Shown: positions 8,057 to 17,524 of the stretch, piece after piece
How the letters are laid out: every line of letters begins with the position of its first letter
Numbering within the stretch: position 1 is the stretch's first letter
Assembly: GCF_011045095.1 (NCBI RefSeq)
Contig: NZ_JAALDL010000006.1
Span: forward strand, 124,001-188,000
DNA: 64,000 nt
DNA from: Grimontia sedimenti
Lineage (GTDB): Bacteria; Pseudomonadota; Gammaproteobacteria; Enterobacterales; Vibrionaceae
Reading direction: 5' to 3'
Notes under the pieces: model-generated
What the model was told of the DNA's origin: nothing
Database searches by the model: none
The model's input: only the letters and a program-made list of their open reading frames with translations
Made by a program: the position numbers and the translations under genes

Positions 8057-9741
8057 TTACGCTTCTGCGTTTTTGGCGTCCTGCTCTTCACGAAGAGCGC
8101 GGCGCAAAATCTTACCCACGTTAGTTTTCGGCAGATCTTCGCGGAATTCGATCACCTTAGGCACTTTGTAACCGGTCAGGTGTTCACGACAATGCGCAAG
8201 AAGCTCATCTTTCGTCAGGCTTGGATCGCGTTTCACCACACAGATCTTCACGATCTCACCAGAGGTTTCGTGTGGCTGGCCAATTGCCGCAACTTCCAAC
8301 ACTTTACCGTGCAGTGCGACAACATCTTCGATTTCGTTTGGATAAACGTTGAAGCCAGACACCAGAATCATGTCTTTCTTACGATCAACAATGTGCAGGA
8401 AACCATCGTCGTCGAACTTGACGATGTCGCCTGTTGAAAGCCAACCGTCTTCGGTAATCACTTCTTTGGTTGCTTCTGGACGCTGCCAGTAACCCTGCAT
8501 CACCTGAGGACCTTTCACCTGCAGCTCACCAATCTGATCGTTTGGCAGCACATTACCTTCCTCATCAACGATGCGGACATCGGTGGATGGCACTGGCAGG
8601 CCGATAGAGCCGTTGTACTCTTTCAGATCGTAAGGGTACGCCGCCACCAGCGGAGAACACTCGGTCAGGCCGTAACCTTCCAGCAGGTGTTTACCCGTCA
8701 GCTTCATCCAGCTTTCAGCCACAGCGCGTTGGACCGCCATGCCGCCCCCAACCGTCAGGCTAAGATTACTGAAATCCAACTCATGGAAGTCTTCATTGTT
8801 CAGCAGGGCATTGAACAGAGTGTTTACGCCAGTGATTGCCGTAAACGGATGCTGTTTCAGCTCTTTCACAAACGCAGGGATATCGCGCGGGTTGGTGATC
8901 AGCAGGTTTTGTCCGCCCATTTCGATAAACAGCAAACCATTCACCGTCAAGGCAAACACGTGGTAAAGCGGCAAAGCAGTGACCACTAACTCACGGCCTT
9001 CTTTCAACACAGGCGCATACATAGCTTTCGCCTGGTTCAGGTTCGCCAGCATGTTGTTGTGGGTCAAAACCGCCCCTTTCGCAACGCCTGTGGTGCCGCC
9101 GGTGTACTGCAGGAAGGCAATATCATCGCCCGTCATAAACGGCTTCACATACTGCATACGACGGCCGCGCTTCAATGCAAGGCGCATAGAAGTCGCATGT
9201 GGCAGGTTGTATTTCGGCACCATCTTCTTGATGTACTTAACCACGAAGTTAACGATAGTTCCTTTGGCGCGTGGCAGTTGGTCGCCAAGGCTGGTCAGAA
9301 TAACGTGACGCACACTGGTGTTATCGACGATTTTTCCAGCGTATGCGCAAAGTTCGACACGATAACAATCGCGGTCGCACCTGAGTCATTCAGCTGATGC
9401 TCGAGTTCACGGGGGGTGTACAGCGGGTTAACGTTTACCACGACACAGCCAGCACGCAGAATGCCGAACAGCGCAATTGGGTATTGCAGCAGGTTTGGCA
9501 TCATGACAGCCACGCGATCGCCTTTTTTAAGGCCAAGATCGTTTTGCAGGTAAGCTGCAAAAGCACGGCTGCGTTCTTCCAGCTTACGGAAGGTCATCAC
9601 CTGCCCCATATTGATGAAGGCAGTCTGATCAGCATATTTCTGCACAGACTTTTCGAACATCTCTACCAGTGATGGGTACATGTTCGGTGAGATTTCCGCT
9701 GGTACATCTGATGGGTAGCGGTTAAGCCAAACCTTATCCAC
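8057..9741 (-). pseudogene. fadD: Long-chain fatty acid-CoA ligase FadD, frameshifted
   Basis: FadD activates long-chain fatty acids to acyl-CoA at the inner membrane for beta-oxidation and uptake. The AMP-binding signature [13 protein letters not shown], the GYGLTECSP motif, [21 protein letters not shown] and the C-terminal [11 protein letters not shown] are all present; the length is the usual 560 or so residues. The frame breaks in an A5 run (plus 9331-9335): as written the N-terminal part ends after [16 protein letters not shown]. One extra A gives [17 protein letters not shown] and joins both halves. Either a sequencing error or a true null; fadD is not essential, so both are possible. 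Last gene of the yoaA-tsaB-hydrolase cluster. The start ATG has AGGAGAG upstream. Confidence 0.9.
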
Positions 9742-9840
9742 TTGATCTCTCCTATTTTTAACCGCAGGCAGAAAAGGCCCGCGACAGACGCAATAAATTC
9801 AAACGAGTGTTTTAACTCGCAATTAGACCAGAAGTAACAT

Positions 9841-10719
9841 TCAATTAACATCGCTAAGCGCTGTGAGATGTAGCTTGGTCACAAAATCAATGATCAGAGA
9901 CGCCGTTTTCGCCTGACTCTGAAGGTGGCAGTGATGTGTGCCTTCCACCATTTCTACGGTCAGGTTCTTGAACCACGCCTTACGTTTTTCAGCCATGGGG
10001 CTACGAAGTTCCGGATAACCGTCTTCGCCAATAATCGCCATCACCGGACATTCAATACCACGGACCAAATGTTCAGCATGATGTGTCGACATCCGGTAAA
10101 TCGATTCCGTCTTCAACTTGGCATCATGACGCCAGCGCCAGATATCGCCCACTTGCTCAATGCCACGGGTCACCAAGGGTGTCAGATCTTCAATGCTGAC
10201 TTTGTTGATACCCCGGCGAAGTTTCAGCGCCGCATCCAACGAAGGTAAATCACGTGGCTGCTTCATATTCGCGCGGCTTTCAACACCGTGTTTCAGCCTT
10301 TCGACGACTTTATCTTCGCGCTCAGACATTGGGCCAAGCGCTTCTATCATCACCAACCCTTTCGCCCTTTCAGCGAAAGCAGCACTCCAGCAAGACGCTA
10401 CCAATGCGCCCAACGAATGCCCGACCAGATAGATCGGCCTGTCGCCCAACTGAAGGATCAGTTGGTGGAGGTCGTCCACATAATCAAAGAAGGGATAGAA
10501 GCTGTCGGCACCTTTATGGTCGGAATAACCGTGCCCGGGCCAATCTGGCATGACCAAATCAAAGTGCTCGCTGAGCTGCGGGGCGAGTGGCGCAAAGCTT
10601 CCGCTATTATCTTGCCACCCATGCAACATCAGAAGAGTCGGCGTGTTTCGCTCGGTCAGATAAACCTGCGCGGCGAGATCGCCAAATCTCACTGCATATT
10701 TTTTTTCTTGTAATGTCAT
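9841..10719 (-). CDS. Alpha/beta hydrolase, substrate unknown
   Basis: A 292-residue alpha/beta-hydrolase fold protein with no signal peptide. Oxyanion-hole motif HGW at 33-35, nucleophile elbow GHSLG with S102, and the likely catalytic histidine in EGTHHCHLQ near residue 268. A lid-like helical insert lies between. Homologues annotated as serine hydrolases or esterases sit at this place, between tsaB and fadD, in vibrios, which hints at acyl ester turnover, but that is inference only. About 100 bases separate it from fadD and 67 from the small gene upstream, all on the minus strand. Confidence 0.85.
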   Translation of the reverse strand: MTLQEKKYAVRFGDLAAQVYLTERNTPTLLMLHGWQDNSGSFAPLAPQLSEHFDLVMPDWPGHGYSDHKGADSFYPFFDYVDDLHQLILQLGDRPIYLVGHSLGALVASCWSAAFAERAKGLVMIEALGPMSEREDKVVERLKHGVESRANMKQPRDLPSLDAALKLRRGINKVSIEDLTPLVTRGIEQVGDIWRWRHDAKLKTESIYRMSTHHAEHLVRGIECPVMAIIGEDGYPELRSPMAEKRKAWFKNLTVEMVEGTHHCHLQSQAKTASLIIDFVTKLHLTALSDVN

Positions 10720-10786
10720 ATTGGACCGTTTGAGAGCGCGCGAAGCCTACCACAGAGAGTGCAGGACAAGTGGTACGAGGAGTTAC

Positions 10787-11077
10787 TTAAACGAAGACAT
10801 CTACGCCGAACATGGCGATAAGTTCTTCACGACGGGCCTGATTCTTAACATCCATATAAGACGCCAGCGCATGACGGCTTCGCCCATCGGGTAAATCGTA
10901 ATGAATGTTTTGAAAGGCATCTTCCGCCATTTCAGGGTTTCGAATACCACGGGATACCGCTTTTGCCACCACGGAAGGCTCGGAGACATCACGGGCCTCT
11001 TCCTTCTTAGGCGTGGGTTTGCGTCCGGTTTTTCCCGGACGCTGTATCTGCTGTGGTAATCCCTGAATTGAAACCAT
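10787..11077 (-). CDS. Conserved small protein of unknown function
   Basis: 96 residues. The first 35 are basic and proline-rich (GKTGRKPTPKKEE); the rest is helical and ends in MDVKNQARREELIAMFGVDVFV. There is no membrane segment, cysteine motif or known domain that I recognise. It lies between tsaB and the hydrolase on the same strand, 31 bases from tsaB, so it is probably co-transcribed. I do not recognise the family; similar genes seem to occur at this site in vibrios. Codon use looks like its neighbours, so I take it as real. Confidence 0.75.
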   Translation of the reverse strand: MVSIQGLPQQIQRPGKTGRKPTPKKEEARDVSEPSVVAKAVSRGIRNPEMAEDAFQNIHYDLPDGRSRHALASYMDVKNQARREELIAMFGVDVFV

Positions 11078-11108
11078 GAAAGACCTTATCGGTTAGCTTT
11101 AGATAAAA

Positions 11109-11804
11109 CTATTCGCGACCTGGTAATTTCTTCCATGCCACAGTATCACGAAGGTATACCGGGCTGGCATGTTCTGCATCAACTGCCTCTCCACGCGCAA
11201 ACGCATGATGAGCAAGGATTAACATATCCTGCGATTCAGGATACAACACACCGCTGTCGCTTACTGACAAGTGTAGCTGGCCTTGCAGATCAGGGTAAGC
11301 TTGCCAGCCCGTTCCTGCTACAAACCACTCACCTTCTGCCAATTCTGGCTTGAACATTTCAGGAGGCAGTACTGCTTCTTCGACGACCGTTTCCCAATCG
11401 CCGTTTTCAAGGCGTACATAGCCACCTGCATAGATTTCGTTCATGCGTGCATCGATGGTGGACAGCACATGGGTTGCCTGCTGTTTACGATGAGCTTGCT
11501 CCGCCATTGCAGCCAGCGTGGACACACCGACCATTGGCAGATCTGCACCAAATGCCAAACCCTGAGCGATACCAATACCAATACGCACACCGGTAAAACT
11601 GCCAGGACCACGACCAAACGCCAGCGCATCCAGCTGGTTCAGCTTTAAGCCCGCTTCAGCCAGTACACTATCGACCATAGGCAAGATTTTCGTAGTGTGT
11701 TCACGCGGTGCCATTTCACAACGCGCGATAATGTCGTTCCCCACCTTCAGGGCGACGGAGCAGTTTTCAGTGGCCGTATCGACGGCAAGGATCTTAGAAG
11801 CCAT
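11109..11804 (-). CDS. tsaB: tRNA threonylcarbamoyladenosine biosynthesis protein TsaB
   Basis: TsaB (YeaZ) is the dimerisation partner of TsaD in making t6A at position 37 of ANN-decoding tRNAs. It has the ASKHA-type N-terminus ([15 protein letters not shown]) and the conserved [15 protein letters not shown] block near residue 65. The 231-residue length is normal. Its ATG directly follows the TAA of yoaA (TAAATG), so translation is likely coupled. Essential in E. coli. Confidence 0.96.
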   Translation of the reverse strand: MASKILAVDTATENCSVALKVGNDIIARCEMAPREHTTKILPMVDSVLAEAGLKLNQLDALAFGRGPGSFTGVRIGIGIAQGLAFGADLPMVGVSTLAAMAEQAHRKQQATHVLSTIDARMNEIYAGGYVRLENGDWETVVEEAVLPPEMFKPELAEGEWFVAGTGWQAYPDLQGQLHLSVSDSGVLYPESQDMLILAHHAFARGEAVDAEHASPVYLRDTVAWKKLPGRE

Positions 11805-13760
11805 TTATACCTCTGACGCTGCAGACGATTCTGCAGACTGGTTGTTCGTGTCTATTTCAGCGAGAAATTCACTGACTTTTGCCAGATCACGCGTTCGCGG
11901 GATTGGCGGTAAGCTGCGCAGGAAGGTTTCACCATAATTTCTGCTCACCAAGCGGTTATCACAGATAATAAGCGCACCATGATCGTTTCTATCACGGATA
12001 AGTCGCCCAACCCCCTGCTTCAGGGTAATCACCGCATCGGGGATTTGAACTTGGGAAAACGGGTCGCCGCCCTGAAGGCGACAATCTTCAATCCGTGCTT
12101 TTAGTAGCGGATCATCCGGCGCAGTAAAAGGCAATTTGTCGATAATAACACAGCTCAGCGCTTGCCCTCTAACGTCTATCCCTTCCCAGAAGGCACCTGT
12201 GGCAACCAAAAGCGCATTACCGAGCTCTAAAAATTCAGCGAGTAGTTTCTGTTTCGACATTTCCCCTTGCACCAACACCGGCAAGTCTGACAATTCGCGG
12301 AAACGCTCAGACAAATCACGCACCATTTGATGTGAGGTGCAAAGGAAGAAACAGCGTCCGTTGTTCTGCTCGATCACTGGCTTGAGCATGTCCACCAGCT
12401 TTTCAGCCAAGCCATAGCTGTTTGGCTCAGGCAAAAAGCGCGGTACACAGAGAATCGCCTGAGATTTGTAATCGAATGGGCTGGGCAGGGTAAACTGCTC
12501 TGTGGGCTCTAAACCTAAGCGGTTGCTGAAATGGCTGAAATCATCATTCACCGCCAGCGTTGCGGAAGTAAATATCCACGCCCCTTCCTGCTGCTGAATT
12601 TGCTCGCGGAATTTTTCAGCCACGGACAAAGGTGTGATGTTCAGGCTGAAATGATGACGGCTGCATTCGTACCAGTAGGAATAGCCAGGGATGGAGGTAT
12701 CTTTTACCCGCTCAAGCCTGGCTTTAAATAAAGTGGCGCGATCGAAGGCAGCATCCAACAATTGGCTTCGACCCAACGACAGTTTCATCACGTCATGGGC
12801 AAGTTCAAGTGCATCAGTCAAACGCACCAGCTCCCTTGCCACGGTTGGCGAAGTGCTTATTTCACGCCAGTTACCACGAAAGCCCGGCTCACCCAGTACA
12901 ATGCGCAAATCTGATGCCGATTGGGAGAGACGATCAGCCACTTTCTCAAGCTGTTTGGTATCGCGAAGTTCAGTGCGATACGCAATATTGATGTCTTTGG
13001 CGAGTTCCTGAAGCTGACGACTGGAAAGACTCTGGCCGAAATACTGGCTGGCGATATCCGGGATCTGGTGCGCTTCATCGAAGATAAACACTTCCGCTTC
13101 CGGGATCAGTTCGCCAAAACCCGTCTCTTTAATCGCCAGATCGGCCAGGAAAAGGTGGTGATTCACGACCACCAAGTCTGCATCCATGGCGCGCTTGCGG
13201 GCCTTCACGACAAAACAATCTTCATAGCTTGGGCATTCTTTACCCAGACAGTTGTCGTTGGTCGAAGTAATTGTTGGGATGATTGGGCTGTCTTCTGCCA
13301 AATCATCGCACTCGCCCAGATCGCCGGTTTTGGTTTCAGAAGACCAGCTGCGTACTTTCACTAACTGGCTGAGCAGCGTCGGGTCGGCGTGACCGTCGTG
13401 ACTTTCGATCATCTGGCGGCTTAAACGTTCTGGACAAAGGTAGTTTGCACGCCCTTTCAACAAGGCAACACGACCTGAGAAGCCGAGGGTGTCGACCATC
13501 AATGGTAGGTCGCGGTGGAACAGCTGTTCCTGAAGGTTTTTCGAACCTGTACTGACAATGGTTTTCTTTCCACTGAGCAGTGCCGGCACCAGATACGCAT
13601 ATGTTTTACCGGTACCCGTCCCTGCCTCGACCACGAGTTGAGTTTGGTTTTTGATTGAACGCTCAACTGACAACGCCATGTCGGTCTGCGGCTGGCGTGG
13701 CTGGAAGCCTTTTATCGCTCTAGCCAACGCACCTGTGGTGGAGAAAACCTTCGAAATCAT
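11805..13760 (-). CDS. yoaA: DinG/XPD-family ATP-dependent helicase YoaA
   Basis: Superfamily 2, iron-sulfur 5'-3' DNA helicase, in E. coli linked to tolerance of replication blocks through the HolC subunit. Walker A is in EAGTGTGKTY at about residues 46-55 and the DEAH box in FIFDEAHQIPD. Four cysteines in YLCPE, ECDD and CLGKECPSYEDC can hold a 4Fe-4S cluster. C-terminal motifs include GAFWEGIDVRG and KQGVGRLIRDR. 651 residues, a little over the E. coli size. It heads the yoaA-tsaB cluster; a weak half LexA-like sequence overlaps its start but is not convincing. Confidence 0.92.
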   Translation of the reverse strand: MISKVFSTTGALARAIKGFQPRQPQTDMALSVERSIKNQTQLVVEAGTGTGKTYAYLVPALLSGKKTIVSTGSKNLQEQLFHRDLPLMVDTLGFSGRVALLKGRANYLCPERLSRQMIESHDGHADPTLLSQLVKVRSWSSETKTGDLGECDDLAEDSPIIPTITSTNDNCLGKECPSYEDCFVVKARKRAMDADLVVVNHHLFLADLAIKETGFGELIPEAEVFIFDEAHQIPDIASQYFGQSLSSRQLQELAKDINIAYRTELRDTKQLEKVADRLSQSASDLRIVLGEPGFRGNWREISTSPTVARELVRLTDALELAHDVMKLSLGRSQLLDAAFDRATLFKARLERVKDTSIPGYSYWYECSRHHFSLNITPLSVAEKFREQIQQQEGAWIFTSATLAVNDDFSHFSNRLGLEPTEQFTLPSPFDYKSQAILCVPRFLPEPNSYGLAEKLVDMLKPVIEQNNGRCFFLCTSHQMVRDLSERFRELSDLPVLVQGEMSKQKLLAEFLELGNALLVATGAFWEGIDVRGQALSCVIIDKLPFTAPDDPLLKARIEDCRLQGGDPFSQVQIPDAVITLKQGVGRLIRDRNDHGALIICDNRLVSRNYGETFLRSLPPIPRTRDLAKVSEFLAEIDTNNQSAESSAASEV

Positions 13761-13875
13761 TGGTCATTTATACAGTATTTGAAAGGATTGCATTATGCCA
13801 ACAATCCCCCCTTATCGCCAGACATGCAGAACGCCACCGTCAAGTCTTTGACCTTGAGGCCAATTCAGAGTAAAA

Positions 13876-13906
13876 CGTGATGAATAGCAAATTAAAATTC
13901 ATCACG
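13876..13906. promoter_or_regulatory. Perfect dyad in the purU leader
   Basis: CGTGATGAAT and ATTCATCACG form a perfect ten-base inverted repeat with an 11-base loop, ending 14 bases before the purU ATG. It covers the only possible Shine-Dalgarno (CGAG). It could be an operator or an RNA hairpin limiting translation. I do not recognise it as a known regulator site. Confidence 0.5.
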
Positions 13907-13920
13907 AGTAATACGTTTCT

Positions 13921-14757
13921 ATGGAAAGAAAAATCCTGCTGACGGACTGCCCTGACGCTCAAGGCCTCATCGCCAAGATCACCAACATCTGTTACAAACA
14001 CCAACTCAACATCATCCATAACAATGAGTACGTTGACCACAGTACCGGTCAGTTCTTCATGCGTACTGAGCTGGAAGGGATTTTCAATGATGAAACCTTC
14101 CTGATGGATATCGATCAGGCGCTCCCGGCAGGCAGCCACCGCAATCTCGTTGACACCAGTCGCCGTAAACGTGTGGTGATCATGGTGACCAAAGAGTCAC
14201 ATTGTCTGGGTGACATCCTGATGAAAGCCTATGACGGTTCTTTGGATGTGGACATTGCCGCCGTAATTGGTAACCACGATAAGCTGGCAGCATTAACGGA
14301 AAAATTCGATATTCCGTTCCACTTTGTGAGCCATGAAGGCTTGGAACGTGAAGCGCATGAAAACCAAATTATCGACATCATCGAAGGGTATGAACCGGAC
14401 CATATTGTTCTGGCGAAATTTATGCGTGTGCTGACACCAAACTTCGTTGCACGTTTCCCTCGTAAAATCATCAACATTCACCACAGCTTCTTGCCTGCAT
14501 TCATCGGCGCACGCCCTTATCATCAGGCTTGGGAACGTGGCGTAAAAATCATTGGTGCAACGGCACATTTCGTGACCAACGATTTAGATGAAGGTCCAAT
14601 CATCGACCAGAACGTGAAACATGTTGACCACACCTTCAGTGCAGAAGACATGGTGAAAGCGGGTCGTGACGTAGAAAAAACCGTGCTGAGTAATGCACTG
14701 AGCCAAGTACTCGAAGACAAAGTCTTCGTTTATGGCAACAAGACCGTCATTCTGTAA
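13921..14757 (+). CDS. purU: Formyltetrahydrofolate deformylase
   Basis: PurU hydrolyses 10-formyl-THF to formate and THF, feeding formate to PurT and balancing one-carbon units. The N-terminal ACT domain spans about residues 1-80 (LLTDCPDAQGLIAKI). The formyltransferase-like catalytic domain follows with INIHHSFLPAF and GATAHFVTNDLDEGPII, holding the catalytic Asn/His/Asp set. 278 residues, as expected. The ATG is the first start after an in-frame stop; the ribosome binding site is poor and lies in the dyad described separately. Confidence 0.95.
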   Translation: MERKILLTDCPDAQGLIAKITNICYKHQLNIIHNNEYVDHSTGQFFMRTELEGIFNDETFLMDIDQALPAGSHRNLVDTSRRKRVVIMVTKESHCLGDILMKAYDGSLDVDIAAVIGNHDKLAALTEKFDIPFHFVSHEGLEREAHENQIIDIIEGYEPDHIVLAKFMRVLTPNFVARFPRKIINIHHSFLPAFIGARPYHQAWERGVKIIGATAHFVTNDLDEGPIIDQNVKHVDHTFSAEDMVKAGRDVEKTVLSNALSQVLEDKVFVYGNKTVIL

Positions 14758-14775
14758 GCCGGAAGTCAACCAAAG

Positions 14776-14800
14776 AAAAAGGAGCCTCAGGCTCCTTTTT
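14776..14800. terminator. Bidirectional terminator between purU and yecM
   Basis: AAAAAGGAGCC / GGCTCCTTTTT around a TCA loop. It serves purU on plus and yecM on minus; the yecM stop codon lies in the loop, so the last yecM codons encode half of the stem. Confidence 0.9.
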
Positions 14801-15371
14801 CACTTTCTATCACTTGCTCCAGAGTCACCGGGTGGAGCTTGACGCAAACGCCCTTGAACTTGAATGCCACAGTCGGGTTGGCAATACGCTCGCCCTCGCC
14901 TGCGGGAGAACTCAACTTCACCTTCACACCCAGTGATGCCAGTTTTTCCCACTTTGCTGCAAGCGCCGGGAACAAACTAAACACATCCTCAAGCAGTGCT
15001 TCCGGTGTTGTCGCCGTTGACGGTACTACCCATTCAGCGTGTTCCCATCCTTCTTTTGGATAAAGCTTGTCACCCGGATAAGGTAGCTCGACACATTGCG
15101 TTTGCCATTGACCGAAAGACAGCGACTCGTTGGCTTTGATCACCACAATCGGACGGCCATTGATGTTATTCACAGAAAGTTCTTCACCCGAAGAGAGCCA
15201 GGATTGGTGAAGTTCCTCAGCCGCTTTTCTGTCGTTGATGCGCAAAGCGATGTGGTCAGCCTGATAGGCGCTAAGATCCAACTCCAACACTTCTAACAGC
15301 GCATCCAAGCGAGCAGAAAAATCGGGGAGTGTGGCGTAGAGGGATTCGACGGTTAATGCTGACATGGTCAT
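14787..15371 (-). CDS. yecM: VOC-fold protein YecM
   Basis: YecM family, structurally a vicinal-oxygen-chelate fold, presumed metal-binding; no reaction is established. 194 residues with conserved YQADHIALRIND (candidate metal histidine), VELPYPGDK and a C-terminal VCVKLHPVTLEQVIE. AAGG lies eight bases before the ATG. Divergent neighbour of argS; yecM and argS are also adjacent in E. coli. The gene ends inside its own terminator stem. Confidence 0.88.
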   Translation of the reverse strand: MTMSALTVESLYATLPDFSARLDALLEVLELDLSAYQADHIALRINDRKAAEELHQSWLSSGEELSVNNINGRPIVVIKANESLSFGQWQTQCVELPYPGDKLYPKEGWEHAEWVVPSTATTPEALLEDVFSLFPALAAKWEKLASLGVKVKLSSPAGEGERIANPTVAFKFKGVCVKLHPVTLEQVIESEKGA

Positions 15372-15475
15372 CTCGTTACCTTCAAAGATGACAGGAATTT
15401 ACCACAGCGTTGATATCACTGGAACGCACACGCTTTTACTTGTTATGAAATCCACCTATTTCGCAGGATTCAGCT

Positions 15476-15504
15476 TTTAAACTGCGCCTGTTTGTGGGTA
15501 TTAT
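15476..15504 (+). promoter_or_regulatory. Likely argS promoter
   Basis: TTTAAA, a 17-base spacer, then TATTAT. The start would be near 15511, leaving a leader of about 150 bases that contains a terminator-like hairpin. Confidence 0.5.
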
Positions 15505-15555
15505 TACGCCTACATACGCGCATCACACTTTGATGCCCAAGTTTCAGTGCTAAAG

Positions 15556-15612
15556 CCGTCAACCATGCCCTGTTTGCCTCAAATTGCAGTGGGTATTGTT
15601 GACGGATTTTTT
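15556..15612 (+). promoter_or_regulatory. Possible attenuator in the argS leader
   Basis: CCGTCAAC (15556-15563) pairs perfectly with GTTGACGG (15598-15605), followed by A and six T residues, the shape of a rho-independent terminator inside the leader. The 34-base loop can pair further (TGCCCTG / CAGTGGG-like). A second perfect hairpin ACCCGGC/GCCGGGT (15619-15640) stands just before the ribosome binding site. No arginine-rich leader peptide is visible. Confidence 0.4.
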
Positions 15613-15660
15613 GCTTTAACCCGGCTGCATTTTGCCGGGTGTCAGAATTAAGGTAAGCAA

Positions 15661-17391
15661 GTGAATATTCAAGCCCTTCTTAACGACAAAGTCGCTGCAG
15701 CCATGGTTGCTGCAGGTGCACCTGAAGGCAGCCCAGCGGCTGTCCGTCAATCAGCGAAACCACAGTTTGGTGACTACCAGGCAAACGGCATCATGGGTGT
15801 TGCCAAAAAGCTGGGTTGTAACCCACGCGAATTCGCGCAGAAAGTGCTGGATGTTCTGGATCTGGATGGCATGGCGGAAAAAACCGAAATCGCAGGCCCT
15901 GGGTTTATCAATATTTTCTTGAGCACTGAATGGCTCGCAGCCAAAGCAGACGAAGCGCTGACGAGTGACCGCCTGGGTGTGGCAGAAGCAGAAAAACAAA
16001 ACATTGTTGTTGACTACTCTGCACCAAACGTAGCGAAAGAAATGCACGTTGGTCACTTGCGTTCAACCATCATAGGTGACGCGGTTGTGCGCACTCTGGA
16101 GTTCTTGGGTCACAACGTTATCCGCGCTAACCACCTTGGCGACTGGGGTACTCAGTTCGGCATGCTGATCGCAAACCTTGAGCGTCATGAAGCGCAAGGC
16201 GGCGACATTTCAATGGATCTTAGCGACATCGAAGGCTTCTACCGTGAATCGAAGAAGCTTTACGACGAAGACGAAGAGTTCGCAAAGACTGCACGTAACT
16301 ACGTGGTTCGCCTGCAAAGCGGAGACGAGTACTGCAAAGAAAAATGGCAGCAACTGGTAAAAATCACTCTGGAACAAAACCAGCGTAACTACGACCGTTT
16401 GAACGTTTCCCTGACAGATAAAGACGTGATGGGTGAAAGCATGTACAACGGCATGCTGGCTGGCATTGTTGAAGACCTGAAAGCAAAAGGTCTGGCAGTC
16501 GAAGATGACGGCGCCATGGTTGTGTTCCTGGAGGAATACAAGAACAAAGACGGCGAGCCTATGGGTGTGATCATCCAGAAGCGTGACGGCGGTTTCCTGT
16601 ACACCACTACGGATATCGCATGTGCGAAATACCGCTACGAAACCTTCAACGCAGATCGCGTGCTGTACTTCATCGACTCACGTCAGCACCAACACCTGAT
16701 GCAGGCGTGGACTATCGTTCGTAAAGCGGGTTATGTACCTGAAAGCATGAGCCTTGAGCACCATGCATTCGGCATGATGCTGGGTAAAGATGGTAAGCCA
16801 TTCAAGACCCGTGCAGGCGGTACCGTTCGTCTGGCTGACCTGCTGGATGAAGCAGAAGTGCGCGCGAATAAGCTGATTGAAGAGAAAAACCCTGAATTGT
16901 CAGCGGAAGAAAAAGACAACATTGCTAACACAGTAGCAATGGCAGCTGTAAAATATGCTGACTTGTCCAAGCACCGCACCACTGACTATGTGTTTGACTG
17001 GGACAACATGCTGGCGTTTGAAGGCAACACTGCGCCTTACATGCAATACGCTTACACCCGCGTGGCCTCGATCTTCAACAAAGCTGGCATTGATGCGAAC
17101 AGCATCGAAGGCCAAATCATTGTGTCTGAAGAGAAAGAGAAAGCACTGGTTTCTAAGCTTCTGCAATTTGAAGAAGCTGTTGATGGTGTCGCCCGCGAAG
17201 GTCAGCCACACATCATGTGTGGCTACCTGTTTGATCTGGCTGGCACCTTCTCAAGTTTCTACGAAGCATGCCCAATTCTGAATGCAGAAGGCGAAACCAA
17301 ACAAAGCCGCCTGAAACTGGCTGCATTAACGGCTAAGACCATCAAACAAGGTTTGGATCTACTTGGCATTAAGACGCTAGAGCGTATGTAA
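15661..17391 (+). CDS. argS: Arginine-tRNA ligase
   Basis: Class I aminoacyl-tRNA synthetase charging tRNA-Arg. 576 residues, as in E. coli. The N-terminal Add-1 domain (about 1-110) is followed by the HIGH-type motif [13 protein letters not shown] near residue 125. The degenerate KMSKS region is [19 protein letters not shown], and the C-terminal DALR anticodon domain ends GIKTLERM. The start is GTG with AAGGTAAGCAA before it; homologues begin MNIQ at this point. Essential and monocistronic, with a terminator after it. Confidence 0.97.
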   Translation: MNIQALLNDKVAAAMVAAGAPEGSPAAVRQSAKPQFGDYQANGIMGVAKKLGCNPREFAQKVLDVLDLDGMAEKTEIAGPGFINIFLSTEWLAAKADEALTSDRLGVAEAEKQNIVVDYSAPNVAKEMHVGHLRSTIIGDAVVRTLEFLGHNVIRANHLGDWGTQFGMLIANLERHEAQGGDISMDLSDIEGFYRESKKLYDEDEEFAKTARNYVVRLQSGDEYCKEKWQQLVKITLEQNQRNYDRLNVSLTDKDVMGESMYNGMLAGIVEDLKAKGLAVEDDGAMVVFLEEYKNKDGEPMGVIIQKRDGGFLYTTTDIACAKYRYETFNADRVLYFIDSRQHQHLMQAWTIVRKAGYVPESMSLEHHAFGMMLGKDGKPFKTRAGGTVRLADLLDEAEVRANKLIEEKNPELSAEEKDNIANTVAMAAVKYADLSKHRTTDYVFDWDNMLAFEGNTAPYMQYAYTRVASIFNKAGIDANSIEGQIIVSEEKEKALVSKLLQFEEAVDGVAREGQPHIMCGYLFDLAGTFSSFYEACPILNAEGETKQSRLKLAALTAKTIKQGLDLLGIKTLERM

Positions 17392-17423
17392 CCTCCGTTC
17401 CCGAACCAAGGTCACACTTTTTC

Positions 17424-17454
17424 AAACCCCACGCTTTCTTCGTGGGGTTTTTTT
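17424..17454 (+). terminator. Terminator of argS
   Basis: CCCCACG / CGTGGGG stem with a seven-base loop, flanked by A residues and followed by seven T residues. Confidence 0.92.
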
Positions 17455-17524
17455 CATCCAGTGTAAAAATATCGTACATAATTCTGTTTCAGTAACCGAC
17501 ATATGTGTCAATTAGGAATGCAGA

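Noticed and set aside
9822-9836. FadR-like half site upstream of fadD
   Set aside because: TTCTGGTCTAATTGC matches only one half of the FadR consensus. It is plausible by position but too weak to list.
13745-13765. LexA-like sequence (CTGTATAAATGACCAA) at the yoaA start
   Set aside because: Only the left half fits the SOS box; the right half lacks CAG, and it overlaps the start codon.
15564-15653. 28-codon frame in the argS leader (MPCLPQIAVG...) as a leader peptide
   Set aside because: Only one arginine codon and no good ribosome binding site; unlikely to drive classic attenuation.
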